Shown one piece after another: positions 9,440 through 16,919 of a stretch of DNA of 64,000 nucleotides. Origin of the DNA: an uncultured Bacteroidia bacterium (lineage in GTDB: Bacteria > Bacteroidota > Bacteroidia > Bacteroidales > UBA932). Made by a program: the position numbers and the translations under genes. The notes under the pieces are model-generated. The model was not told the DNA's origin and searched no databases. It worked only from the letters and a program-made list of their open reading frames with translations. Each line of letters begins with the position of its first letter. Within the stretch, counting starts at the first letter, position 1. Where the stretch lies: contig CACYHF010000012.1 in assembly GCA_902774155.1 (NCBI GenBank), positions 1 through 64,000 of the forward strand, read 5' to 3'.

Positions 9440-10748
9440 AATCGGTGAGTACGTTAGTGGTACGGTTTTGCAAAATCTTGATTTTGAAATCGTTTTCGGC
9501 TTCTTTGGCATCCATGGCTTTCTGGTAGGCCCGGCGGGAAGCCAGGGCTTCGCTGTTCTTGCGGCGAAGTTCTTCCAGATTGGCCCGCAGCTGCCATTGC
9601 TGCACCAGGATGGAGAGGAAGGCCATAGCGAACATAAGCAGGAAGCCCAGGAGGATGGTGAGCTGGTTGCGGTTTTTCAGGCGCTGGGCTTCTTCCCGCA
9701 GCTGGGCATTGTTCATTTCAGCGTCCAGAATGGCCAGGTCTTCGTTCTGCACCTTGATGTATACCGAATCCTTCTCCTGCATCAGGTTCTCCAGTGTGTT
9801 GTAGGCGCTTTCGTAGGCAGCCATATCGGCCAGGAGGGCGTGCCTGTATTCCAGTCTGCCGCGCAAGGTGCCCAGGGAATCGGCCTGCGCAAGCGCCTGG
9901 TCCAGCAGGCCTTTCGAACGGAGGTAGGTGATGTCCAGGCCGCGACGGTCGTCGGCATCGGCCTGCATAGTGTACAGCGGATCCCGCAGAAGGGCCTCAT
10001 AACTGCGCCAGAAGGCTTCCTGGTCCCCTTCCGCGTGCAGGAGGATGGTCCGGGTCATCTGGGTTTTCACCCCCACGGCGGGGGAAAAGGTCTGGTATTC
10101 CGCGGCTTTGTCGCAGTAGTCTTCGGCCGGCGGGAACTCCCGGGCTTTCACGTACTCCTGCGCCAGCAGGATGTACAGGTTGGGGAGGTCTTGTTCGGCC
10201 CGGGCTTCCCGGCAGTATTTCACAGCCTTTTCCAGGTTCCGGATGGCCAGGTGCGGGTTGTTGCGGTAGCTTTGGATAAGGCCGATGATGCGGTAGGCGT
10301 ACATCCGGCCCATTGGTTTTTTCTCCTGCGAGGCCAGGCGTTCCATCTCGCGCGCCTCCAGCACGGCATCTCCCATACGGCCGGCCTGCACCAGGAACTC
10401 ACAGTATTCGTGCAGGGTGGAGAAGTAGAAATCGCGCAGGTCTTTCCGGTCGGCCAGGAGCTCTTTGATTTCGGCGGCGGTTTCGTCCATCCGGTCATAG
10501 TCCCCCTGGGCGAAGCGCACGGGCATTTCCAGCGAGAGCCCCAGGCATTTGTAGCGGAAATTGTTCTGCCGGACGCCTTCCTGGTACAGGGAATCGGCCA
10601 GGGGCAGGTTGTCGGGGTTGTATTCCTGCATGCGGCCATAGGCATAGCGCAGGAACGTCTCCTTGTCCACGCGGAGCCGATTGGTAATTTGCGCCTGGCT
10701 TCCCAGGCTGCAAAAGACCAGCAGCAGTATGAGGAAAATCCGTTTCAC
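9414..10748 (-). CDS. TPR-containing membrane protein, sensor half of a histidine kinase without kinase domain
   Basis: 444 aa with signal peptide (MKRIFLILLLVFCSLGSQA), a long helical TPR-like periplasmic region (about 25-340), one membrane segment (LTILLGFLLMFAMAFLSIL, about 365-385) and a cytoplasmic coiled coil (LRANLEELRRKNSEALASRR). This matches the sensor half of Bacteroidetes TPR histidine kinases, including the one two genes upstream, but it stops before any H-box or ATP-binding domain. The GTG start abuts the TAA of the receiver gene. It may act as a partner or decoy sensor for the neighbouring kinase. Confidence 0.78.
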   Translation of the reverse strand: MKRIFLILLLVFCSLGSQAQITNRLRVDKETFLRYAYGRMQEYNPDNLPLADSLYQEGVRQNNFRYKCLGLSLEMPVRFAQGDYDRMDETAAEIKELLADRKDLRDFYFSTLHEYCEFLVQAGRMGDAVLEAREMERLASQEKKPMGRMYAYRIIGLIQSYRNNPHLAIRNLEKAVKYCREARAEQDLPNLYILLAQEYVKAREFPPAEDYCDKAAEYQTFSPAVGVKTQMTRTILLHAEGDQEAFWRSYEALLRDPLYTMQADADDRRGLDITYLRSKGLLDQALAQADSLGTLRGRLEYRHALLADMAAYESAYNTLENLMQEKDSVYIKVQNEDLAILDAEMNNAQLREEAQRLKNRNQLTILLGFLLMFAMAFLSILVQQWQLRANLEELRRKNSEALASRRAYQKAMDAKEAENDFKIKILQNRTTNVLTDYEDFLRSE

Positions 10749-11159
10749 TTATTTCCTCACCAAACCCAGCTGGTTAACCACGCAGGTAAGCAGTTTTTCC
10801 ATGATGATGGGCTTCATGATGAAGTCGTTGGCGCCGGCATTGAATCCTTTTACCACATCTTCCTGGGAGTTCAGTGCACTCAGGATGATGATTTGGATAT
10901 CGGCCGTTTCCGGGTTTTCCCTGAGCCGGCGGATCACCTCAAAGCCGTCTATGACGGGCATCATCAGGTCCAGCAAGATCAGGTCCGGCTTCTCCTGGGC
11001 GATCATGTCCAGGGCCTGCTGCCCGCCGGAAGCGGTGCGCAGCTTGAAATTAAAGCGCTTGAGCATCTTCTGCACCAGCAGGATGTTCAGCGGGATGTCG
11101 TCTACGGCTAAAACGTTGTAGGCGGAATAATCGCGATCTTGAGCGTAGATAGGGGTCAT
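10749..11159 (-). CDS. Single-domain response regulator (CheY-like receiver)
   Basis: 136 aa, a receiver domain with no output domain. The acidic pair is D20-D21 (AVDD), the phosphoacceptor is D64 (LILLDLMMPV), the switch Ser is S94 and the conserved Lys is K116 (IMKP). It begins 3 bp after the kinase stop and its stop abuts the next start, so it is co-transcribed with the kinase and the kinase-less sensor. It probably takes phosphate from the kinase at 11163-13064 and acts through protein contacts rather than DNA binding. Confidence 0.93.
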   Translation of the reverse strand: MTPIYAQDRDYSAYNVLAVDDIPLNILLVQKMLKRFNFKLRTASGGQQALDMIAQEKPDLILLDLMMPVIDGFEVIRRLRENPETADIQIIILSALNSQEDVVKGFNAGANDFIMKPIIMEKLLTCVVNQLGLVRK

Positions 11160-11162
11160 TTT

Positions 11163-13064
11163 CTATTGTTGTTTGGGAGCTTCAAGGGGAATGGTGAAAA
11201 CGAAACGGGCGCCCGGTCCTTTCCAGGTGGTGTCAAGATATACCTGGGCACCCATGCGGCCGGCGATGTCGCGGCAGATGGACAGGCCCAGCCCCGTTCC
11301 CTGCACGAATTCGTTCAGCTTGGTGAAGCGTTCGAAGATTTTTTCGGCCTGTTCCGGCGGAACGCCCGGGCCGGTATCGGTGACGGCGTAAGTAAGATAA
11401 CCCGGGTTCTCCGACAGGGAACTGCTCACCTTGATTTCGCCGCCGGGTGTATGTTTGCAGGCGTTGGTGATGAGGTTGATCAGAATCTGCTGGACGCGGC
11501 GGGGGTCTGTGACAAAGGTGAAAGGTCCCGGTTCTTCCGGTGCGTAGTAAAGCTGGACGCCGGGCTGCAGGCGGTGTTCCGAGCTGGAGATGGCCGACTG
11601 GGCCATATAGTCCTTTTCGCCTTCTTCGTAATTGATGCTGTAATTCCCGTTGTCCATGGCCGATGCATTCAGGATATCGTCCAGGAGCATCGTGAGCATC
11701 TTGGTGTTGTTCACGATGTGGCCGGCAAATTCTTCCTTTTCTTCGGGCTCCAGGCTGCCGTCCGGCAGGGAGAGCAGCTGGGAGAAACCCACGATGGCGT
11801 TAAGCGGAGTGCGGACCTCGTGGCTCATGTTCTGCACGAAGCGGGTTTTGGCGTTATCGGCCATGCGTACCCTTTCATTGGCTTCCCGCAGTTTGCGGTT
11901 GTGGATCCAGAAGAAGAGAGCCAGGGCGGCCATAAGCAGAGACAACAGGATGAGCGTCAGGTGCGAGATGCGGGAAATCTGGTGTTCCTTGGTTTCCAGA
12001 TCTGCGCTGAGGGCGGCTTTGCCCATGGTGATTTCCAGTTCCGAAACCCGGGACTGGTTGGTCCGGGAAATGGCCTTTTCCAGGCGGATCACCAGATCCT
12101 TTTCCAGATCGAAGGCGAAATCCTTGAGCCCCTGGTTTTCACACAGGTTGGCAATGACCTTCTTTTCCCGAATGGAGGTCAGGTTCACGATTTGGTCTCT
12201 TTGCTGGACGATGCTGCCGTCGAAAACGGCGTCGATGAGGGAAAAGTAGGTATCGGCCTTCCGGTTCACCTGAGGGATTTGGGGATCTGACAGGCAGAGG
12301 TCCCGCAGGTGGCGGTATTTTTTCTGGTTCCCGTCCAGGGCGGCCAGGCGGGCCTGATAATACCAGCACCGCAGGGTGTCCAGGTGCTGTTTGGCTTCTT
12401 CCAGCGCCTTGGCCACATTGATGCGCACCGAATCCGTGCCGATGGGATAGGTATCGGCCAGGTCACAATACAGGCGGGTGGGAGACTGGCGCTTCAGGGT
12501 TTCATCGTCTGTTTCCTTCCAGGTCTGGATGGCGCGCAGCAGGTAGGGTTTGGCGCTTACATAGTCGTTCTGGGCGATGTACAGCGAAGCGAGGTTCCGG
12601 TCACTGAGCCACAAGCCGTAGGAGTTCCCCGCTTCCAGAGCTTCTGCCTGCATTTCCCGGGTCATGGCCAGTGCGCGGTACTCATGACCGTTGTTGTAAT
12701 AGTAATTCTGGAGCAGCAGATAGGAATAATAATAGTACTGGTCATGACCGGTTTCCAAGGCCACCTGTTTCAACTTTTTCTGGGCTTCCAGTGCCTTTTG
12801 CTCATTCTCCGGAGTGAAAGGATAATTAACCCGGTCCTTGAGTACTAGCGTGTAATAAAGGGTCTCCGCCTTTTTGTCACCTACTTCCTGGGCGGTCTTG
12901 AGCAATTGGTCGCTGGCTTCCTTGAAGCCTTCCTTGCCAACCAGTAATTCGGCCTCCTGATACCAGGTATAGCAGTTGTTGTCTATCTCATACGGATTGT
13001 CCTGTGCGGCCAGCCGGAAGGCAGCCAGCAAAAGCAGTAGAATTAATACGACGCGGGCTCTCAT
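11163..13064 (-). CDS. TPR-domain sensor histidine kinase
   Basis: 633 aa. The signal sequence (MRARVVLILLLLLAAFRLAAQ) is followed by a periplasmic TPR-like helical array (about 25-365), a membrane segment (LTLILLSLLMAALALFFWI), then a HisKA domain with MSHEVRTPLNAI (phospho-acceptor H415) and a HATPase_c domain with N box NLITNACKHT, G1 DTGPGVP and G2 GTGLGLSI. It is the first gene of the long minus-strand string. A TAACTTTG box on the minus strand at 13069-13076 lies only 4 nt from the ATG. If that is the promoter, the mRNA has practically no leader. The cognate receiver is the next gene. Confidence 0.95.
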   Translation of the reverse strand: MRARVVLILLLLLAAFRLAAQDNPYEIDNNCYTWYQEAELLVGKEGFKEASDQLLKTAQEVGDKKAETLYYTLVLKDRVNYPFTPENEQKALEAQKKLKQVALETGHDQYYYYSYLLLQNYYYNNGHEYRALAMTREMQAEALEAGNSYGLWLSDRNLASLYIAQNDYVSAKPYLLRAIQTWKETDDETLKRQSPTRLYCDLADTYPIGTDSVRINVAKALEEAKQHLDTLRCWYYQARLAALDGNQKKYRHLRDLCLSDPQIPQVNRKADTYFSLIDAVFDGSIVQQRDQIVNLTSIREKKVIANLCENQGLKDFAFDLEKDLVIRLEKAISRTNQSRVSELEITMGKAALSADLETKEHQISRISHLTLILLSLLMAALALFFWIHNRKLREANERVRMADNAKTRFVQNMSHEVRTPLNAIVGFSQLLSLPDGSLEPEEKEEFAGHIVNNTKMLTMLLDDILNASAMDNGNYSINYEEGEKDYMAQSAISSSEHRLQPGVQLYYAPEEPGPFTFVTDPRRVQQILINLITNACKHTPGGEIKVSSSLSENPGYLTYAVTDTGPGVPPEQAEKIFERFTKLNEFVQGTGLGLSICRDIAGRMGAQVYLDTTWKGPGARFVFTIPLEAPKQQ

Positions 13065-13085
13065 ACCCCAAAGTTACATAAAAAA

Positions 13086-13116
13086 TTTGATTCTTAAATA
13101 ATATACATTATTTTTG
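13086..13116 (+). promoter_or_regulatory. Bacteroidetes-type promoter for the fimbrillin-like gene
   Basis: TTTG at 13086-13089, exactly 19 bp, then TATTTTTG at 13109-13116. This is a full match to the Bacteroidetes TTTG-N19-TAnnTTTG consensus. The expected start of transcription is near 13122, leaving a leader of about 16 nt to the ATG at 13138. Confidence 0.8.
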
Positions 13117-13137
13117 CATAACACTAAGACTATTGCT

Positions 13138-14238
13138 ATGCACCATGGTTCGCTCACCGGATTCATTCTGCCGCTTCTTATGTTGCCGGTAATCCTGTCC
13201 TGTTCCCAGAAGGAGTCTTTCAGTCCATCCGGGAAGGAAGAGGAGCAGCCCAAAGACAAAAAAGTAGCTTTCGATGTCACGGTAACCCGGGATGGAAAGC
13301 CCATCTCGCAGGGCGCCATCGCCACCAAGGCCGATGCCTCATCGGCCGAAGCGGCCGACAAACTGGCCACCATGAATCCGGACATTCCCTTCGGCCTGGT
13401 GGGGATAGATATGGCCAGCAACACGCTGCTCATAGACAACAAGGCCATCTATCATTCGGGCACCAGCTACACTGGTTATTTAGACAGCGGCCTTTGGGAA
13501 ATCCCGGCCCAGATTACTTTCAGCGCCTATTATCCGTATGTGAATACGGTGGGCTACGGAGATGAGTACGAATCCTACACCATTCCTTATACCGTCAAGG
13601 AAACGGAGGCCGGCCCGCTGGTGTCCAAAACGGTGCAGCGCGCCATTAACCAGCTGAATATGATGCCGTTGGAGTTTCAGCATATCACCAACGACATCGG
13701 CTATAAAATTTCGGACATTACCACAGATCCGCAGCTGCAGGGGCTCATCCACCTCCGGAAGGTGACGGCCACCAATGTGGCTTCGGCCGGCGTTTTCCTC
13801 AACGACCTCACCCTGAACAAGGGTATCTGGCACCGTCAGGGCTATTACCGCGACGTAGTGGTCTTTGAAGGGGATGCCGTGATAGGCGTTGGCATGGAGA
13901 ACGAAATGTTCATCGGCCGCGACGCCCTGGTAAACACCATGGCCGAAAGCAGCCGCTATTATTCCATCCCGGACGAAATCCTGATGGGAAAGCAGTGTGT
14001 GGAAGTTTTGTATGACGTAGACAGCTTCACGGTAGAGAACTTCACTTACCCGGCCATCAAGAATCAGTTAGGGCGCTTTATGCTTTACGGGATTCTACCC
14101 GACAATGTCTTCGAGTATGGCAAGCAGTATACTTTCCATCTGGGACTGGACACCGGAAAGCTGTATCAGCAAATTGTCTTCTCCGCCTCTGTAAGTGACT
14201 GGGAAACCAAGATCTACGAAGACAACAGCGAATTCTAG
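13138..14238 (+). CDS. Fimbrillin-like surface lipoprotein
   Basis: 366 aa. The lipoprotein signal MHHGSLTGFILPLLMLPVILSC places a Cys at the lipobox. A low-complexity linker (KESFSPSGKEEEQPKDKK) leads into a beta-rich body with the features of fimbrillin / Mfa-like proteins: a strand starting VAFDVTVTRDG, a motif ITFSAYYPYVN, and a C-terminal strand VFSASVSDWETK. Such lipoproteins are exported, proteolytically matured and assembled into fimbriae or stay as surface subunits. ATG 13138 is chosen because it begins the signal peptide and lies 16 nt after the predicted transcription start. The gene stands alone and is convergent with the PIN toxin gene (4 bp overlap). Confidence 0.8.
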   Translation: MHHGSLTGFILPLLMLPVILSCSQKESFSPSGKEEEQPKDKKVAFDVTVTRDGKPISQGAIATKADASSAEAADKLATMNPDIPFGLVGIDMASNTLLIDNKAIYHSGTSYTGYLDSGLWEIPAQITFSAYYPYVNTVGYGDEYESYTIPYTVKETEAGPLVSKTVQRAINQLNMMPLEFQHITNDIGYKISDITTDPQLQGLIHLRKVTATNVASAGVFLNDLTLNKGIWHRQGYYRDVVVFEGDAVIGVGMENEMFIGRDALVNTMAESSRYYSIPDEILMGKQCVEVLYDVDSFTVENFTYPAIKNQLGRFMLYGILPDNVFEYGKQYTFHLGLDTGKLYQQIVFSASVSDWETKIYEDNSEF

Positions 14239-14693
14239 CCTCCGGCCCGGCAGTGGGACAGGAATTCCTCCGGCGTCATAATCTTCATAGGACTGGGTGC
14301 CTCCCGAGCGAGGAGTTCGCGGTCATTAGTTAGCAGCACATCGCAGCATTGATCGTATGCAAAGGCTATCTGGGCATTGTCTTCCAGGTCCGGGTGCTCA
14401 TCTTGCAAGGCTTCCCGAAGATTGAAGGTGCTGATGCTGTCTGTGTTTGTACGATCCTGAAGTGTTGTGACGATCTCCCGGAAGTCTTTCTGCGAAAACC
14501 CTGGGCAACGACGGCCGATGTACGCTGCATCCAGAATGCTTTGCGTTGAAATAGCTGCTTCAACAGTGGATGTGAGGATAAGAGAAAAAACGTCTGCCGC
14601 CTGACCATGCCTCTCTGCCGACGGGATAAGATAATCTACCAGCACGTTGGTATCTATAAAGATTTTGGGTTTAAATACTCTTATACTTTTCAT
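14235..14693 (-). CDS. PIN-domain toxin (VapC-like ribonuclease)
   Basis: 152 aa PIN fold: IFIDTNVLVDYL carries the first metal-binding Asp (D14), HPDLEDNAQIAFA the middle acidic pair, and VLLTNDREL the late Asp. VapC-type PIN toxins cleave tRNA or other RNA with divalent metal. It begins inside the end of the upstream RHH-like gene (23 bp overlap), the usual antitoxin-toxin order, so the pair is probably a type II toxin-antitoxin module. The first residues MKSIRVFKPK are basic. Confidence 0.85.
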   Translation of the reverse strand: MKSIRVFKPKIFIDTNVLVDYLIPSAERHGQAADVFSLILTSTVEAAISTQSILDAAYIGRRCPGFSQKDFREIVTTLQDRTNTDSISTFNLREALQDEHPDLEDNAQIAFAYDQCCDVLLTNDRELLAREAPSPMKIMTPEEFLSHCRAGG

Positions 14694-14991
14694 ACTTCAT
14701 TTGAGCCAAAAATTCTTTATCCAACGCTGCCTGTTCGTAGCCGTCCAGGCCCTCGTACTCCTTGGGGAGTTTGGCGTCTTTGAGGACAAACTGTTCGGCA
14801 ATTTTCCTGGCTTTTTCCATAAATTCCGGCGTTACTTTGGGGTATCTGATTTCTACGCCCACTTCCCTCTCCAGCACTTCTTCCACCAGGGTGTTCACCG
14901 ATTTTTTCTGCTTTTTTGCCTCCCACTTGAGTTGGTTCAAGAGGCTGTTCTTGAGCCGGAAGGCCGTTTGCGTTCTGGGTATCGTCTCCAT
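14671..14991 (-). CDS. Antitoxin, ribbon-helix-helix-like, partner of the PIN toxin
   Basis: 106 aa from the ATG at 14989-14991. The N-terminal half (RTQTAFRLKNSLLNQLKWEA followed by SVNTLVEEVLE) has the beta-strand plus two-helix pattern of Arc/MetJ-type DNA-binding antitoxins. The C-terminal half is charged and likely wraps the toxin. A full promoter (15009-15039) lies 17 bp upstream of the start, which rules out the longer upstream frame. The gene overlaps the toxin gene by 23 bp. Confidence 0.78.
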   Translation of the reverse strand: METIPRTQTAFRLKNSLLNQLKWEAKKQKKSVNTLVEEVLEREVGVEIRYPKVTPEFMEKARKIAEQFVLKDAKLPKEYEGLDGYEQAALDKEFLAQMKYEKYKSI

Positions 14992-15008
14992 TTGTATAAC
15001 ATTTTTTG

Positions 15009-15039
15009 CAAATATATAACAATTCGTCCGGAATACAAA
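15009..15039 (-). promoter_or_regulatory. Promoter of the RHH/PIN module
   Basis: On the minus strand: TTTG (15036-15039), exactly 19 bp, TATATTTG (15009-15016). This is a full consensus match, and the predicted transcript starts about 10 nt before the antitoxin ATG. The -33 element is next to a palindromic repeat pair (15046-15129). Confidence 0.8.
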
Positions 15040-15045
15040 AACATT

Positions 15046-15129
15046 CCGGGAGCAAAAATGGCCTCCTGTGCTCCCGGTAAGGCAAAAAATGATGTTTCGG
15101 GAGCAAAAATGGCCTTCAGTGCTCCCGGA
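15046..15129. repeat. Two near-identical palindromic units, 51-bp period
   Basis: Unit A is 15046-15077 and unit B about 15097-15129. Both read CGGGAGCA, AAAATGGCC, a few variable bases, then TGCTCCCGG. They differ at only two positions over about 31 bases, and the CGGGAGCA arms start 51 bp apart (15047 and 15098). They lie between the stop of the YoeB-fusion gene and the RHH/PIN promoter, where a terminator would be useful. The same stem sequence recurs at 57944-58075. Confidence 0.8.
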
Positions 15130-15130
15130 A

Positions 15131-15874
15131 TTACATCCAGCGCTGGCCGATGTCCCAGTGATAACCGTATTCGAAGGTGGTCTTTTCCGGTGGAAGGTCA
15201 AATTCTTCCAAGACAAGCGCTTTTGCCTCCGGGTATTCCTCCAGCCATTTGCCCACGGCCACCACAAAACGGTCTTCTTCCATCAGATAGAAAACCCTGC
15301 CGCGGGGTTTATTCTCATAGGGGCCGATGAAAGGGCCACTTCTGTCGCCGTGGAACTTTTGCCGATTATATCCCTTTTTCCAGACATCTTCGTGCATTTC
15401 GGAGCAACTGATGCGTCCTTCGGAGGCATTGGCCTGGGTGTAGTCGCGCAGCGGATGGGAGACCACGCCAAAAAGTTCTTTCCAGGCAACGTTGTACCAG
15501 AAAATTCCAACTTTAGGATCATCGGCATGGCCACGGTTGGCTTCCATCAGGCGAATTACCTGGGCATAATCCTCCTTGGACATTGCCTGCAATTTCGTGG
15601 GCTGTTCTTCATGGGAGGGCAGCAACTCATTGACGATGCTTATGATCACGGCATAGTCGTCTTCGTAGAAATAATAGATGATGCCGCTTCCGTTGTAGCG
15701 GCGCTCCCAGTAACCATAAGGAGCCTGGTCCACCATTTGAGGCGTGCCGATCCCTTCCAGCGGGTGCTCCTTGATATCCTGGAAGATGGCTTTCACCTGC
15801 TGGGCGTACTGGACACTCTTTCCCTTGAGGATTTGGTACTGATAGGAGGCCTTGGGACTCAGGTACAGTTTCAT
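15131..15874 (-). CDS. YoeB/RelE-superfamily toxin fused to a C-terminal domain of unknown function
   Basis: 247 aa. Residues 1-82 resemble YoeB (IFQDIKEHPLEGIGTP at 30-45, GYWERRYN at 54-61). YoeB is a ribosome-dependent mRNA endonuclease. Aligned by eye to E. coli YoeB, the catalytic Glu46 falls on Gln, Arg65 on Ile, and the terminal His-Tyr are absent (ISIVNELL). Residues about 120-247 form a second domain (VGIFWYN, SEMHEDVWKKGY, PRGRVFYL, GYHWDIGQRW) that I recall as a family of free-standing Bacteroidetes hypothetical proteins. The start overlaps the YefM-like antitoxin by 4 bp (ATGA). It is probably not an ordinary YoeB. Confidence 0.78.
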   Translation of the reverse strand: MKLYLSPKASYQYQILKGKSVQYAQQVKAIFQDIKEHPLEGIGTPQMVDQAPYGYWERRYNGSGIIYYFYEDDYAVIISIVNELLPSHEEQPTKLQAMSKEDYAQVIRLMEANRGHADDPKVGIFWYNVAWKELFGVVSHPLRDYTQANASEGRISCSEMHEDVWKKGYNRQKFHGDRSGPFIGPYENKPRGRVFYLMEEDRFVVAVGKWLEEYPEAKALVLEEFDLPPEKTTFEYGYHWDIGQRWM

Positions 15875-16125
15875 AGGGCGTCAATGTCCGTTACTTCTAT
15901 TAGTTCCCCCGCTTTCATCTGGAGGGCGGCTTCCCTAAGATCCCGCATGGCCGATGAGTTTTTTAACAGCTCCAGACTTCGTTGCATGGAATTGTATTCC
16001 CTGAGGGAGATGAGCACGGCACCCGTGTCCCCTTTGGTGATGATGAGAGGCTCTTCCGTAAGGAGCACATTATCATAGAATTGCTTGATGTTGGCCCGGA
16101 ATCCGGAGATAGTGGTCACTTGCAT
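15871..16125 (-). CDS. YefM/Phd-family antitoxin
   Basis: 84 aa. The N-terminal DNA-binding part has the YefM/Phd pattern (FRANIKQFYDNVLLTEEPLIITKG, here split as FRANIKQFYDNV and EPLIITKG), then AVLISLREYNSMQRSLELL and an acidic tail that would bind the toxin. It precedes and overlaps the YoeB-like gene by ATGA. It is preceded by a TGTACA-containing operator (16141-16162), as expected for autoregulation in this family. Confidence 0.88.
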   Translation of the reverse strand: MQVTTISGFRANIKQFYDNVLLTEEPLIITKGDTGAVLISLREYNSMQRSLELLKNSSAMRDLREAALQMKAGELIEVTDIDAL

Positions 16126-16140
16126 AACGTCAATTTTTTA

Positions 16141-16162
16141 CGTACAAAATTATGTACAAAAT
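16141..16162 (-). promoter_or_regulatory. YefM-type operator overlapping the -7 box
   Basis: GTACAAAAT occurs at 16142-16150 and 16154-16162 (12-bp period). The second copy forms a perfect TGTACA core (16153-16158) and the first a CGTACA core. The published E. coli yefM-yoeB operator has TGTACA cores 12 bp apart. The minus-strand -7 box TAATTTTG (16145-16152) lies inside, so binding would block transcription. Confidence 0.7.
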
Positions 16163-16206
16163 TTTAGAAAAGCAAGGATGGGCTTGCATTATAGGCAAAG
16201 TTTATA

Positions 16207-16236
16207 TATTTTTGCAAAACTAACGTTATAACGTCA
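16207..16236 (+). promoter_or_regulatory. Promoter and palindromic operator candidate of the DUF3990/XRE pair
   Basis: The -7 box TATTTTTG (16207-16214) has TTGC about 19 bp upstream. It is followed by the perfect 12-bp palindrome ACGTTATAACGT (16223-16234) just downstream of the expected transcript start and ahead of the ATG at 16242. ATAACGTCA (16228-16236) also occurs at 16124-16132, next to the yefM-like start. The palindrome could be the site of the XRE-type partner protein. Confidence 0.6.
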
Positions 16237-16241
16237 GTTTT

Positions 16242-16919
16242 ATGCTGGAAAGTATACTGTTTCATGGGTCCGACCATGTGGTAGATCATCCCTTCCGGGG
16301 TGGAGGGAAAAGCCATAACGACTATGGCTCAGGTTTTTATTGTACCCCAGACATGGAACTGGCCAGGGAGTGGGCCTGCAGCAGCGGAAGTACATCTGCC
16401 TTCGTGAACCATTATAGCCTGGAACCCAACACGTCCCTCACGGTGGCCAACTTGTCTGCCCCGCCCTACCATGTACTCAACTGGCTGGCCGTACTGCTGA
16501 AAAACCGTCACTTCGACCTGCGGCATCCCCTTGCCCGACAGGCAAAGGAATACCTTCTTCAAACCTTCCTGCCACCCTTATCGGCCTTTGACATCGTGCG
16601 CGGCTACAGGGCCGATGACTCCTACTTTGCCATTGCCTCTTCCTTCCTGGAGGGCGCCTTGTCCCTGGAACAGCTGCAGCATGCCCTCCGCCTGGGCACC
16701 CTGGGAGAACAAGTGTTCATGCAAAGCGAAAAAGCCTTCGAAGCGCTGGTCTTCCTCACGGCCGAAACCGTGGACCGCAGCATATACCTCACGCGAAGAC
16801 AACAGCGTGACGTCCAGGCCCGGAACGAATTCCGGAGCATGGCCACCGCCGCCGAGGGAACTTTTATACTGGATATCCTCAGACAATCTTGGAAAAACGA
16901 TGATCCCCGCCTACGATGA
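16242..16919 (+). CDS. DUF3990 family protein, ADP-ribosyltransferase-like, probable toxin
   Basis: 225 aa. The N-terminus (LFHGSDHVVDHP, then YGSGFYCTPDMELAREWA) matches DUF3990, which has the H...Y pattern of an ADP-ribosyltransferase-like fold (HGS, GFYCT). Members commonly sit next to a helix-turn-helix or DUF3791 partner and are suspected toxins. The next gene starts inside this one (20 bp overlap) and encodes an XRE-type HTH, so the two form a coupled pair. It is transcribed divergently from the yefM-yoeB-like pair with about 116 bp between starts. The biochemical activity is inferred from the family only. Confidence 0.75.
   Translation: MLESILFHGSDHVVDHPFRGGGKSHNDYGSGFYCTPDMELAREWACSSGSTSAFVNHYSLEPNTSLTVANLSAPPYHVLNWLAVLLKNRHFDLRHPLARQAKEYLLQTFLPPLSAFDIVRGYRADDSYFAIASSFLEGALSLEQLQHALRLGTLGEQVFMQSEKAFEALVFLTAETVDRSIYLTRRQQRDVQARNEFRSMATAAEGTFILDILRQSWKNDDPRLR

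Noticed and set aside
14992..15267. Upstream extension of the RHH antitoxin frame to 15267
   Set aside because: It crosses a perfect promoter and the palindrome repeats; the Cys/Ser-rich residues look non-coding.
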